DNA of 64,000 nucleotides, from NCBI RefSeq assembly GCF_900199205.1, contig NZ_OBMJ01000001.1, positions 3,909,001 to 3,973,000 on the forward strand, read 5' to 3'. The notes beneath the pieces were generated by a model. The model saw only the letters and a program-made list of their open reading frames with translations, was not told where the DNA came from and ran no database searches. Shown piece after piece: positions 16,375 through 25,186 of the stretch (position 1 is its first letter; every line of letters begins with the position of its first letter). The stretch comes from Streptomyces sp. 1331.2. GTDB lineage: Bacteria; Actinomycetota; Actinomycetes; Streptomycetales; Streptomycetaceae. The translations under genes were made by a program, and so were the position numbers.

Positions 16375-17103
16375 TCAGCGCTTGGTCGGGGCGGCCGGTG
16401 CGCCCGGGACGGCCGGTGCGCCGGGGGCGGCGGGGACGGCCGTCGGCTTCTGCGGTGCGGGCAGCGGCGGCGGGGTCGGTGTCGCGACCGGTGGCTGGGC
16501 CGGCTGGGGGACGGGCGGCTGGGACGGCGGCTGGGCCGGTGTGGTCGAGCCGAGGGGCACCGACGTCGGGTTGCCGGCGCAGTGGCTGTGGCCGCCGCCG
16601 GTGCTGGTGTCCGAGTCGTAGTGGTCGATGTGGTGGTGCACGGTGCGGCCGGTCTTCGAGCCCTTGGAGCCGGACCCCTTCGAGCCCGACGAACCCGAGG
16701 AACCCGAGGAGCCGCTTGAACCGGACGAGCCGGATGATCCCTTGGAGCCCGACGAGCCGCTCGATCCCTTCGAGCCCTTGGCGAGGATCGTGCCGTCCCC
16801 CGCCCCGTCGCCCGGCTCGTACGCCGCCGGCACGACGGAGACCCCTGCCCCGCCGGTGCTCGTCCGGGGCGCGGTGGCGAGCGGCGTGGCGGGGATGCCG
16901 GGGGTGCCGGGGGCGCCGGGGGCGGCCGGGGTGGTGGGCGTTCCGGGCACGGTGGGAACGGTCGGCTGGGCGGCCGGGGGAGTCGGCGCCGGCGGGCCGA
17001 CCGGGGGCGGGCAGGAGGCGTTGTCGCTGTGCGATCCGGAGCAGCCGGTGAGCACCAGGGCCCCGGCCACCACCGCCCCCGCGAGTATCAGCACCCGTCT
17101 CAC
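16375..17103 (-). CDS. Repeat-rich secreted lipoprotein
   Basis: A GTG (17103-17101) overlaps the stop of the upstream S9 peptidase (GTGA). The 242-residue product has a lipoprotein signal: VRRVLILAGAVVAGALVLTG followed by Cys21 (lipobox LTGC). A Pro/Thr/Ala-rich stretch follows, then a run of GSS/GSK tripeptides (about residues 100-145), a His-rich patch (TVHHHIDHYDSD, GGGHSHC), and a Pro-rich tail. This looks like an extended cell-wall-spanning or metal-binding surface protein. No catalytic domain is seen. Coupling to a peptidase gene suggests co-expression. Confidence 0.7.
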   Translation of the reverse strand: MRRVLILAGAVVAGALVLTGCSGSHSDNASCPPPVGPPAPTPPAAQPTVPTVPGTPTTPAAPGAPGTPGIPATPLATAPRTSTGGAGVSVVPAAYEPGDGAGDGTILAKGSKGSSGSSGSKGSSGSSGSSGSSGSSGSSGSKGSGSKGSKTGRTVHHHIDHYDSDTSTGGGHSHCAGNPTSVPLGSTTPAQPPSQPPVPQPAQPPVATPTPPPLPAPQKPTAVPAAPGAPAVPGAPAAPTKR

Positions 17104-19025
17104 GCGGACTCCCCGCCTTCGTTGCGCACGGTGGCGTTGTCCGCCGACCACATGCCCGCAGCCGCGTCCAGGTGCCGTCGGACGAAGTCGATCTCCAGGC
17201 GCAGCTGCTTGATCCGCTCCTCCACCACCAGCGACCCGTGCCCGGCGTCGTACCGGTACACCTCGTGCGGCTTGCCGAGCTGCTCCAGGCGCTCGACGTA
17301 GTTCTCGATCTGCCGGATCGGGCAGCGCGGGTCGTTGACCCCGGCGCTGATGTACACCGGCACCCGCACCTGCTCGACGTAGGTCAGCGGCGAGGAGGCG
17401 GCGAAGCGCTCCGGGACCTCCTCCGGGGTGCCGCCGAAGAGCGTGCGGTCCAGCGACTTGAGCGCCTCCATCTCGTCGGCGTACGCGGTGGGGTAGTCCG
17501 CGACCGGTACGGCGGCGACGCCGAGCGCCCAGGCGTCGGGCTGGACGCCGAGGCCCAGCAGGGTCAGGTAACCGCCCCAGCTTCCGCCGGTGAGCACCAG
17601 CCGGCGCGGGTCGGCGAGGCCGCTGGCCACCGCCCACTCCCGGACCGCCGCGATGTCCTCCAGCTCGATCAGGCCGACCCGCTCGTGCAGGGCGTCGGTC
17701 CAGGCCTGGCCGTAGCCGGTCGAACCGCGGTAGTTGACCCGGACCACCGCGAAGCCGTGGTCCAGCCAGGCGGCCGGGCCGGCGGCGAAGGAGTCGCTGT
17801 CGTGGTGGGTCGGGCCGCCGTGGATCTCGAAGACGGTCGGGACCGGGCCGTCCTCCGGCTTGGTGCCGGCGGGCCGCTGCACGAGGGCGTGCACCCGCCC
17901 GCCCGGCCCGTCCACCCAGACGTCCTCGACCGGGACCGATGCGGGCGGCACCGCGCCGGGCGCCCGCAGCACGACCGTCCCCGCGGTGGAGCGGACGGCG
18001 GACGGCTCGGCCGCCGAGGACCACAGGTACTCGACGGTGCCGTCCGGACGGGCGGTGGCGCCGCCGACGGTGCCGCGCGGGGTGTCCAGGCGGGTGAGCC
18101 GGCCGTCCGCGAGCGCGTACGAGAACAGCTCGCTGCGCGCCTCGTACTCGTGCTCCACCAGCAGTTCCTCGGCGCCGGGGCGCCACTGCGCGGAGACGTC
18201 GCCGGGCAGTTCGCGGCCCTGCTCGTCGCGCAGCGGCAGCGCGGTCTCGGCGCCGGTGGCGACGTCCCAGATCATCGGCTCCCAGCGGCCGGTGCGCTGG
18301 TGGGCGACCAGCAGCCGGGTGTCGCCCTCGACCGGGGCGAAGCCGAGGCAGGCGACGCCGCGCGGCTCGTCCCGGCCGGTGACCTCGTCCAGTTCGGCGA
18401 CGGTCTCCACGGTGGTCGGGCCGGTGTTGTCGGTGCTGTCCGCGGTGCTGTCGGCCTTGATGCGGACGACCCGGATCGCGGAGTGCATCGCGTCGCCGTG
18501 CTCGGTGTGGTCGATCGCGAGCAGCGTGCCGTCGTGGCTGAGGTCGCCGATGCCGCCGTACTCCGCGTGCCGGTAGATCTCGACCGGCTCGGTGGAGCCG
18601 GGGCGGCGCAGGTGGAGGGTGGTGCCGTCCTCGTCGGTGGAGCGGCCGACGACCACGGAGCCGTCCCGGCCGAGGGCCAGGCCGGCCGAGTAGGAGGGGG
18701 CGAGGCCGGGCACGGCCTCCTCGTCCGGGCCGCCCTCGAACGGCTGGCGGCGCCAGACGCCGAACTCGTCGCCGTCGTTGTCGTCGAACCACCAGATCCA
18801 GGCGCCGTCGGGGGACAGCTCGGCGTCGGTGGTGCCGTTCGGGCGGTCGGTGACCCGGCGGTGGGTGCCGGTGGCGCGGTCCCAGGCGTAGACCTCGTAG
18901 GTGCCGGTCGCGTTGGACACGTACAGCGCCCGGTCGGGGGCGTCCTCCGCCCAGTCGGGCAGCGACACCCTGGCCGCCCTGAACCGCTGCTCCCACGCCG
19001 GTACGGCGCTCTTCTCCTCGCTCAT
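17100..19025 (-). CDS. S9 family (prolyl oligopeptidase-like) peptidase
   Basis: This 641-residue serine peptidase has an N-terminal beta-propeller (about 20-370, repeats such as DGAWIWWFDDNDGDEFGVWR) and a C-terminal alpha/beta hydrolase domain. The catalytic triad is visible: Ser482 in GGSWGGY, Asp565 in GVNDPRCP and His596 in DAGHGSL. There is no signal peptide, so it is probably cytoplasmic and cleaves oligopeptides after small or Pro residues. I chose ATG 19025; a TTG four codons upstream is possible. The lipoprotein gene follows with a GTGA overlap. Confidence 0.9.
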   Translation of the reverse strand: MSEEKSAVPAWEQRFRAARVSLPDWAEDAPDRALYVSNATGTYEVYAWDRATGTHRRVTDRPNGTTDAELSPDGAWIWWFDDNDGDEFGVWRRQPFEGGPDEEAVPGLAPSYSAGLALGRDGSVVVGRSTDEDGTTLHLRRPGSTEPVEIYRHAEYGGIGDLSHDGTLLAIDHTEHGDAMHSAIRVVRIKADSTADSTDNTGPTTVETVAELDEVTGRDEPRGVACLGFAPVEGDTRLLVAHQRTGRWEPMIWDVATGAETALPLRDEQGRELPGDVSAQWRPGAEELLVEHEYEARSELFSYALADGRLTRLDTPRGTVGGATARPDGTVEYLWSSAAEPSAVRSTAGTVVLRAPGAVPPASVPVEDVWVDGPGGRVHALVQRPAGTKPEDGPVPTVFEIHGGPTHHDSDSFAAGPAAWLDHGFAVVRVNYRGSTGYGQAWTDALHERVGLIELEDIAAVREWAVASGLADPRRLVLTGGSWGGYLTLLGLGVQPDAWALGVAAVPVADYPTAYADEMEALKSLDRTLFGGTPEEVPERFAASSPLTYVEQVRVPVYISAGVNDPRCPIRQIENYVERLEQLGKPHEVYRYDAGHGSLVVEERIKQLRLEIDFVRRHLDAAAGMWSADNATVRNEGGESA

Positions 19026-19094
19026 CCGACCATCCAACCCGATCGGGGGGAGGGAATGGAACGGGGCGGGGGTGTTCCCGGAGGGGGCGCGGGG

Positions 19095-19237
19095 GGTCAG
19101 TGGCAGGTCGGTGTCTGGTCAGCGGCCGGTCAGCGGCCGGTCAGGGTCTGGTCAGGGTCTGGTCAGCGGCGCGTCAGTGGCTGGTCAACGACGGGTCAGC
19201 GAGGGGTCAGCGAGGGGTCAGTGAGGGGTCAGCCCCT
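19095..19237. repeat. Thirteen tandem 11-bp repeats (GGTCAG family)
   Basis: Starting at 19095, units of exactly 11 bases begin GGTCA or a one-base variant and run to the MFS stop codon. Examples of the sixth to eleventh bases are GCGGCC, GGGTCT and GCGAGG. The last unit (19227-19237) overlaps the end of the MFS gene. The array lies between the MFS stop and the S9 peptidase start, both on the minus strand. The 11-bp period places the repeats nearly on one face of the helix. Confidence 0.8.
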
Positions 19238-20686
19238 GCGCGGCAGCAGTCGGACCAGGGCCACCAGCAGCAGTTCCAGCGCCGCCAGGGCCAGGACGCT
19301 GTGGCCGAAGGCGGCGGTCGCGTCGTCGGCGCCGTAGTAGACCAGGCCGATCAGCGCGATCCCGAGCGCCCCGCCCACCTGCTGCACGGTCGCCACCACC
19401 CCGGCGGCGGAGCCGGTCAGGCCCGGGTCGACGCCCTCCAGGACGACGGAGGTGACCGGGGCGATCACCAGGCCCATGCCGAGGCCGTCCACGAACAGGC
19501 CGGGCGCCAGCCACCAGACACTGCCGTCCGCGGCGCTGTGGGCGCCGGAGGCGGCGTACGCGGAGAGGGCGAGCAGGGCCAGCCCGGCGGTCATCAGCAG
19601 GCCGCCGACCGTGATCGTGCCGCGGTCGCCCAGGCGGGCGGTGACCCGGTGGGTGGCGTTGGAGGTGATCAGGTAGCCGACGCCGATCGCGGTGAAGACC
19701 AGGCCGGCGCCGAGCGCGTCCAGCCCGCGGCCGAACTGCAGGTGCAGGGCGAGCACCAGGAAGAAGGAGCCCTGGCCGAGCCAGAAGGCGAGTTGGGCGA
19801 GCACGCCGGCGCTGAAGGCGCGGCTGCGGAAGAGGCGGGTGTCGACCAGCGGGGTGGAGGCCGTGAGGGTGTGGGCGGTGGTCGTCGCGTGGTGCTGGTG
19901 CACGGCGAAGGCGGCGAGCAGGGCGACCGAGGCGCCCAGGCAGAGGTGGGTCCACACCGGCCAGCCCAGCTGCGGGCCCTGGATCAGCGGCAGCAGCAGG
20001 GCGGTCAGCGAGGCGGTCGCCAGCACCACGCCGACCGGGTCCAGGCCGGGCCGCTGCGGGGCGCGGGACTCCGGCAGGCAGCGGCGGACCATGACGAGGG
20101 CGGCCAGGCCGATCGGCAGGTTGATCAGGAAGCAGCTGCGCCAGCCGAGGCCGAACAGGTCCGCGCGGATCAGCAAGCCGCCGATCAGCTGGCCGAACAC
20201 CCCGCCGACGCCCATGGTCAGCCCGTACCGGGCGAAGGCCCGCGTCTGCTCCGCGCCGGCGAACGCGGTCCGCAGGATCGTCAGCACCTGCGGGCCCATC
20301 AGCGCCGCCGCCAGGCCCTGCAGCACCCGGGCACCGACCAGCGTGGCGGCGGTCGGGGCGAGGCCGCAGCCGGCCGAGGCGAGGGTGAAGAGGGCCAGGC
20401 CGAGCCCGAACATCCGCCGGCGGCCGTACCGGTCGCCGAGGCGGCCGGCGGTCACCAGGCCGGCCGCGAGGGCCAGGCTGAACCCGGCCATCACCCACTG
20501 GACGACGGCGGGGCCGGCGCCGAGGTCGGCCTGGAGGGAGGGGAGGGCGACGTTGACGACGAAGATGTCGAGGGTCGTCATGAAGGTGGCGGTCAGAACG
20601 ACCGGCAGCAGCCCTTTGGGGGCCTGCGGCGCGGCGGGTGGGGGTGGGCTGGGGGCGGGTCGCCGAGTACGCAGGGAGGTGGTCAT
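19229..20686 (-). CDS. MFS drug exporter, DHA2 (EmrB/QacA) type
   Basis: This 485-residue membrane protein with about 14 predicted helices probably exports drugs or metabolites by proton antiport. Signatures include the first helix with TTLDIFVVNVALPSLQADLG, motif A as GRLGDRYGRRRMFGLGLALF, and motif C-like GVFGQLIGGLLI. The N-terminal 25 residues are Pro-rich and cytoplasmic. It is in the same direction as the SnoaL-like gene upstream and divergent from a large LuxR regulator, which may control both. Substrate unknown. Confidence 0.9.
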   Translation of the reverse strand: MTTSLRTRRPAPSPPPPAAPQAPKGLLPVVLTATFMTTLDIFVVNVALPSLQADLGAGPAVVQWVMAGFSLALAAGLVTAGRLGDRYGRRRMFGLGLALFTLASAGCGLAPTAATLVGARVLQGLAAALMGPQVLTILRTAFAGAEQTRAFARYGLTMGVGGVFGQLIGGLLIRADLFGLGWRSCFLINLPIGLAALVMVRRCLPESRAPQRPGLDPVGVVLATASLTALLLPLIQGPQLGWPVWTHLCLGASVALLAAFAVHQHHATTTAHTLTASTPLVDTRLFRSRAFSAGVLAQLAFWLGQGSFFLVLALHLQFGRGLDALGAGLVFTAIGVGYLITSNATHRVTARLGDRGTITVGGLLMTAGLALLALSAYAASGAHSAADGSVWWLAPGLFVDGLGMGLVIAPVTSVVLEGVDPGLTGSAAGVVATVQQVGGALGIALIGLVYYGADDATAAFGHSVLALAALELLLVALVRLLPRRG

Positions 20687-20827
20687 CTCGGGCTCTCCTC
20701 ACGGGGGTCGGGGCATGCCTGTCGGGGATGGACGGGCCTGCCGGGGAGGGGCGGGCCTGCCGGGGAGGGGCGGGCCGGGGAGGGCTCGCCCCTCGGGTTG
20801 GGCGCTGGTTTCCTGCGGCCGTGGGCC

Positions 20828-21205
20828 TCAGGCGCCCGGCACGCGGTCGAGGAAGCCGTACACCGCGCCGATCCGGCCGTCCGGGGTGGCCGTCAGCACG
20901 TCGAAGCCGATCACCACCGGCTCCGCGCCGGCCGGGCCGAGGTTCCAGGTGAAGCGGGCGATGTCGTGGTGCGCGTCCACCGGCCCGAGGGTGAACTCCA
21001 GCCCCGGGAACTGCGCCTGGGCCGCACCGATCAACGCGTCGATCGCGTCCCGGCCGGCGACCGCCGCCAGCGGGTCGGTGTAGCGGCCGTCCTCGGACCA
21101 CACCTCGTCGATCAGCTTGCGGCGGGCCGCCAGGTCGGTCTCGTTCCACACCGCGAGGTAGCGCTCGGCGAGCTGCTGGAGGGCGGCGGTGGTGATCTCG
21201 GTCAT
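20828..21205 (-). CDS. SnoaL-like / NTF2-fold protein
   Basis: This 125-residue protein has the cone-shaped NTF2/SnoaL fold signature: LAERYLAVWNETDLAARRKL near the start, then WSEDGRYTDP, GRDAIDALIG, and a closing beta-sheet (DIARFTWNLG, VVIGFDVLTATPDG). Members are small cyclases, hydrolases or simply binding proteins. The second ATG (21205) has better spacing from GGGAG than the ATG at 21211. It lies just upstream of the MFS exporter on the same strand. The 140-bp gap between them has two copies of a GGGCCTGCCGGGGAGGGGC repeat. Confidence 0.75.
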   Translation of the reverse strand: MTEITTAALQQLAERYLAVWNETDLAARRKLIDEVWSEDGRYTDPLAAVAGRDAIDALIGAAQAQFPGLEFTLGPVDAHHDIARFTWNLGPAGAEPVVIGFDVLTATPDGRIGAVYGFLDRVPGA

Positions 21206-21364
21206 CGTCATCTCCCGTGGTCCGGTGGGTGGTCGGCCGGTCGTTCGGTCCGGTGCTCACCAAGGTAGGGACGGGCGGGCGGCGGCGAATCCGTCACGTA
21301 TGGGCATGGGAGTACGTAGGTCCCGGCGGAGCTGCCGGAGGCTCGGCTCGGTAGGGTCGGGGCC

Positions 21365-24142
21365 ATGCTGTACGGGAGGGAAGGCGAACAGGCCGCCGTG
21401 GACGGGCTGTTGGACGCGGCGCGGGCGGGGCGCAGCGGTGTCCTGCTGCTCCGCGGCGAGGCCGGGATCGGCAAGACCGCGTTGCTGGACGACGCGGTCG
21501 CGCGGGCGGGGGAGGCGTTCCGGGTGGTCCGGGCGGCGGGCGTCGAGTACGAGGCCGAGCTGCCGTACGCCGGGCTGAGCCTGCTGCTCGCGCCCGGCCT
21601 GGACCGGCTGGACGCCCTGCCGGGTCCGCAACGGCGGGCCCTGGAGGCGGCGTTCGGGCTGGCCGAGGGTGGCGTCGGTGGCGGGTCGGCCGACGGCGGG
21701 GCCGGGAGCAGCGGGCCGGCCGACCGGCTGCTGGTCGGGCTCGCCACGCTCGGTCTGCTCGCCGAACTCGCCACCGAGCAGCCGCTGTTGTGCGTCCTGG
21801 ACGATGTGCAGTGGCTGGACCGGGCCTCACTGGACGCGCTGCTGCTCGCCGCCCGTCGGCTCCAGGCCGAGGGGGTGGCGCTGCTGCTCGCTGCCCGCAG
21901 CCATGCTGGTGCCGGTGCCGGCGCCGGGGGCGTCGGCGTGTCGGTGGAGCGCCGGCTCGGCCTCCCCGAGCTGGAAGTGACCGCCCTGGACCAGGCCGAC
22001 GCCACCCGGCTGCTGACCCGGCGGGCCGGCTCCGAGCTGCCCGCCGCCGTCCGCGACCGGCTGCTCGCCGAGGCCGCCGGCAACCCGCTGGCGCTCACCG
22101 AACTCCCGGTCGCCGCAGGGCCGCAGGCCCCCGCGCCGGGCGGCCTCCCGCTCACCAGCCGACTGCTGATCGCCTTCCACGGCCAGGTCACCGGCCTGCC
22201 CGCGGCGACCCAGACCCTGCTCCTCGTCGCCGCCGCCGAGGAGAGCGGCGAACTCGACGTCGTCCTGCCCGCCGCGGCCGCGCTCGGCGTCACCGCCGAA
22301 CACCTCGCTCCCGCCGAGGAGTCGGGGCTGGTGACGGTCACCGGCGATCGCCGGATCGCCTTCCGGCACCCGCTGCTGCGCTCGGCGATCGTCCAACGCG
22401 CGCCGCACCACCAGAAGTCGGCCGTCCACCGGGCCGTCGCCGACGCCCTGCCCGACGGCGACCGCCGCACCTGGCACCTCGCCCTGGCCGCCACCGCCCC
22501 CGACGCCGACCTCGCCGACGCGCTGGAGCGCGCCGCCGTCCGGGCCGAACGCCGGGGCGGCCGCGGTGGCGCCGCCGCGTACGAGCGCGCCGCCCGGCTC
22601 ACCCCGGACCGCGACACCGCCACCCGCCGGCTCGTCCTGGCCGCCGAAGCGGCCACCGAGGAAGGCGAGTTGGTACGGGCCGAAGCGCTCGCCGACGAGG
22701 CCGCCGCCCGTACCGAGGACACCCTGGCGCACGCCCTGCTCGACCAGGTCCGGGCCACCGCGCACTTCTGGCGCGGCTCCCACCCGACCGCCTACCGGCT
22801 GCTGCTCGACGCGGCCGGCACCGGCATCGACCCGGTGTACGCCGCCCGGATGCTGTTCCAGGCCTTCCACACCGCCTGGTACGCGGGCGAGGAACCGGTC
22901 GTCGCCGTCCTCGACCGCCTCGCCGCCCTCCCGCTCGCCGACGGCCACCCGCTCGCCCCGCTCGCCCGCCACCTGCCCGCCGCCGTCCTCCCGGCCCTCG
23001 GCCGGCCCGCGGAGCCGCTGCCCACCGCCCGGGAGACCGCCGAAGCCGCCCGCCGGGCCGGCGCCGAGAGCCCCGTCGACCTGGTCCAACTGTGCGGAGC
23101 CGCCCTGATCCTCGGCCGCGACGAGGAGACCGCCGAACTCGGAGCCGAACTGGTCGCCGAAGCCCGCGCCAAGGGCACCCTCGGGGTGATGCCGACGCTG
23201 CAGTTCTTCCTCGCCGAAGCCGAACTCTTCCACGGCCGCCACCGCGACGCCGAAGTCACCGCCACCGAAGCCCTCACCCTCGCCCGGGACACCGGCCAGC
23301 ACCAGTGGGTCAGCCAACTCGCCGCGCTGCTCGCCCACCTCGCCGCGCTCGACGGCCGCAGCGAGCAGTGCACCGAACTCGCCGCCACCGCCCTCGCCAC
23401 CACCGGCCCGCAGACCGCCGCCCCCGCGGCCGGCCTCCCCTGGGTCCAGTGGTCGCTCGCCCTGCTCGACCTCGGCCACGGTCGCGCCGGCGACGCCGCC
23501 GACCGCCTCCACACCCTCACCACCGGCCCGCACCGGCACCACGTCAGCGCCACCCGGGCCGTCCCCGACCTGGTCGAGGCCGCCGTCCGCCTCGGCACCC
23601 CCGACCGCGCCGCCGAACCGTACGAGCGCTTCGCCCGCTGGACGGCCGCCGCCGACCGCCCGTGGGCCGAAGCCCTCCGGCTGCGCTGCCAGGCCCTGCT
23701 CGGCCCCGACGAACTCGCCGAACCCGCCTACCGCGCCGCCCTCGACCTGCACGAAACGGCCCACCGCCCCTTCGAACAGGCCCGCACCGCCCTCCTCTAC
23801 GGCGAATGGCTGCGCCGCACCCGCCGCCGCACCGACGCCCGCCCCCACCTGCGCGCCGCCCTGGAAACCTTCGACCGCCTCGCCGCCCACCCCTGGGCCG
23901 CCCGCGCCCGCACCGAGCTCTCCGCCACCGGCACCCCGGCCCCCACCCCCACCGGCACCGCCCCGCAGTCCCCCCTCACCCCCCAGGAACTCCAGATCGC
24001 CCGCCTCGCCGCCCAGGGCCTCACCAACCGAGACATCGCCGCCCAGCTCTTCCTCAGCCCCCGAACCGTCGCCCACCACCTCTACAAGGCCTACCCGAAG
24101 CTCAACATCACCTCCCGCACCGAACTCACCACCGTCCTCTGA
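21365..24142 (+). CDS. Large LuxR-family (LAL) transcriptional regulator
   Basis: This 925-residue LAL-type activator has an N-terminal AAA/NACHT-like ATPase with Walker A GEAGIGKTA (31-39) and Walker B LLCVLDDVQWLD. A long helical repeat middle resembles TPR. A C-terminal LuxR helix-turn-helix follows at about residues 865-925 (LTPQELQIARLAAQGLTNRD, IAAQLFLSPRTVAHHLYK). It probably drives the divergent SnoaL-MFS pair; the 153-bp divergent spacer contains both starts. LAL proteins often respond to nucleotides or small effectors; the ligand here is unknown. Confidence 0.9.
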   Translation: MLYGREGEQAAVDGLLDAARAGRSGVLLLRGEAGIGKTALLDDAVARAGEAFRVVRAAGVEYEAELPYAGLSLLLAPGLDRLDALPGPQRRALEAAFGLAEGGVGGGSADGGAGSSGPADRLLVGLATLGLLAELATEQPLLCVLDDVQWLDRASLDALLLAARRLQAEGVALLLAARSHAGAGAGAGGVGVSVERRLGLPELEVTALDQADATRLLTRRAGSELPAAVRDRLLAEAAGNPLALTELPVAAGPQAPAPGGLPLTSRLLIAFHGQVTGLPAATQTLLLVAAAEESGELDVVLPAAAALGVTAEHLAPAEESGLVTVTGDRRIAFRHPLLRSAIVQRAPHHQKSAVHRAVADALPDGDRRTWHLALAATAPDADLADALERAAVRAERRGGRGGAAAYERAARLTPDRDTATRRLVLAAEAATEEGELVRAEALADEAAARTEDTLAHALLDQVRATAHFWRGSHPTAYRLLLDAAGTGIDPVYAARMLFQAFHTAWYAGEEPVVAVLDRLAALPLADGHPLAPLARHLPAAVLPALGRPAEPLPTARETAEAARRAGAESPVDLVQLCGAALILGRDEETAELGAELVAEARAKGTLGVMPTLQFFLAEAELFHGRHRDAEVTATEALTLARDTGQHQWVSQLAALLAHLAALDGRSEQCTELAATALATTGPQTAAPAAGLPWVQWSLALLDLGHGRAGDAADRLHTLTTGPHRHHVSATRAVPDLVEAAVRLGTPDRAAEPYERFARWTAAADRPWAEALRLRCQALLGPDELAEPAYRAALDLHETAHRPFEQARTALLYGEWLRRTRRRTDARPHLRAALETFDRLAAHPWAARARTELSATGTPAPTPTGTAPQSPLTPQELQIARLAAQGLTNRDIAAQLFLSPRTVAHHLYKAYPKLNITSRTELTTVL

Positions 24143-24170
24143 AATCCCTCAGACATCCCACTCTCGAACG

Positions 24171-24201
24171 GGGCCCTGCCGAATGGAGTTCGGCAGGGCC
24201 C
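24171..24201. terminator. Bidirectional terminator between LuxR and SRA-HNH genes
   Basis: A 13-bp perfect stem, GGGCCCTGCCGAA with its complement, encloses loop TGGAG. It lies between convergent genes. Confidence 0.85.
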
Positions 24202-24208
24202 AGTCAGT

Positions 24209-25186
24209 TCACGTCTGGGAGTCGACGTCAGGTGATCGGTCCGTGGAGTGCTTCCATCCTTCGGAATAGTGCTCCCGGTGGTAGGCCAGATGAGTCAGAT
24301 CCACCTGGTGGTTGGGGGCCTCGCGCAGTTTTCCGAGTTCTGTACCCGCAGCGTGGTCCGTAATGGTCAGATCGTCCGTGATGGTCAACATGCCGAAGTC
24401 GAACAGGGTGTGGTGATTGGGGCAGAGGCACAGCACGTTGCCAGCGACATCGGGACCATTGTGCGGCTGGCCCAATCCGCGGATGTGAGCTGCTTCGGCA
24501 TATCCACCAGTCGGTGTGCGAAGTCTCTCGCCGCACACCTGGCAGGTGAAGTCATGTGCCTGCTTCACGTAGTTCGCCACCTTGGTGCTTCGGACGATCC
24601 GCTGGACCATTGCTTCGGTACGCGTAGGGCGTGGCCGGCCAACGGGTTCCACGAGGGTCGGCTCGGGAATGACCGCCTTGGTGGAATCGAGCTGCACCAG
24701 CCGATAGCGCCAAATTCGGAAGCCAGACCGGCCGATGTCGTGCCAGGAGTCCACGACATGGAAGAGCCCGTCGTAGCGGTAGTTCGGATTGGCGGATCGC
24801 TTTGGGATTTGCTTCACCGCACGGACCACCCGTACCGGCGTCCCCGTCGTCTGGCTGGTTACGAGGGCTGCGTTACCGCGCGTGAGTTCTTGGTTTCGCA
24901 CCTGTCGCTGCGTGTTCGGATCCCGTCCACCCTGGCCGGTGTAGACGATGACGTCGCCGTGGTCCTCGTCGTCCTCATAACCCCCTGAGATGACGATGGA
25001 CTCGGCGCCGAGTTCTGCCGTACCGCAGATTCCTGCTTGTGTCTGTCGGTGGACTTTGGCCTGGGCGAGGGCCTGTCGATTGATGAAGATGCGCCCGACC
25101 TCTATTCCCGGCACGGCTCCGAAGCCGTCGAAGCCGTCGAAGCCGTCGAAGGCGGTGAGTGCGGTGGAAGGGGTGACTTCGAGCAA
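24209..25186 (-). CDS. SRA-HNH modification-dependent (type IV) restriction endonuclease
   Basis: This 325-residue protein has an SRA/YDG domain (about 22-165) with the hallmark VPGIEVGRIFINRQALAQAK and SGGYEDDEDHGDVIVYTGQG. A C-terminal HNH nuclease follows: zinc cysteines 215 and 218 (FTCQVCGE), EAAHIRGLG (His234), two more cysteines 253 and 255, and CPNHHTLFDFG (Asn257, His259). Bacterial SRA-HNH proteins such as Sco5333 and Tbis1 bind and cut 5-methylcytosine DNA. I chose TTG 25186 with GAGAGG upstream. An FDG repeat lies at residues 13-22. Local base composition is lower in G+C than the neighbours, suggesting transfer. Confidence 0.88.
   Translation of the reverse strand: MLEVTPSTALTAFDGFDGFDGFGAVPGIEVGRIFINRQALAQAKVHRQTQAGICGTAELGAESIVISGGYEDDEDHGDVIVYTGQGGRDPNTQRQVRNQELTRGNAALVTSQTTGTPVRVVRAVKQIPKRSANPNYRYDGLFHVVDSWHDIGRSGFRIWRYRLVQLDSTKAVIPEPTLVEPVGRPRPTRTEAMVQRIVRSTKVANYVKQAHDFTCQVCGERLRTPTGGYAEAAHIRGLGQPHNGPDVAGNVLCLCPNHHTLFDFGMLTITDDLTITDHAAGTELGKLREAPNHQVDLTHLAYHREHYSEGWKHSTDRSPDVDSQT

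Noticed and set aside
16375-18996. A very long minus-strand frame covering the S9 peptidase in another frame
   Set aside because: Only its last 242 codons are a gene (the lipoprotein), shown by the lipobox and GTGA overlap; the rest is antiparallel to nothing but shares the S9 coding DNA in a wrong frame with low-complexity Arg/Pro content.
21790-24363. An 857-codon frame overlapping the LuxR gene
   Set aside because: Arg/Pro/Gly-rich with no domain; the LuxR frame has Walker and HTH motifs.
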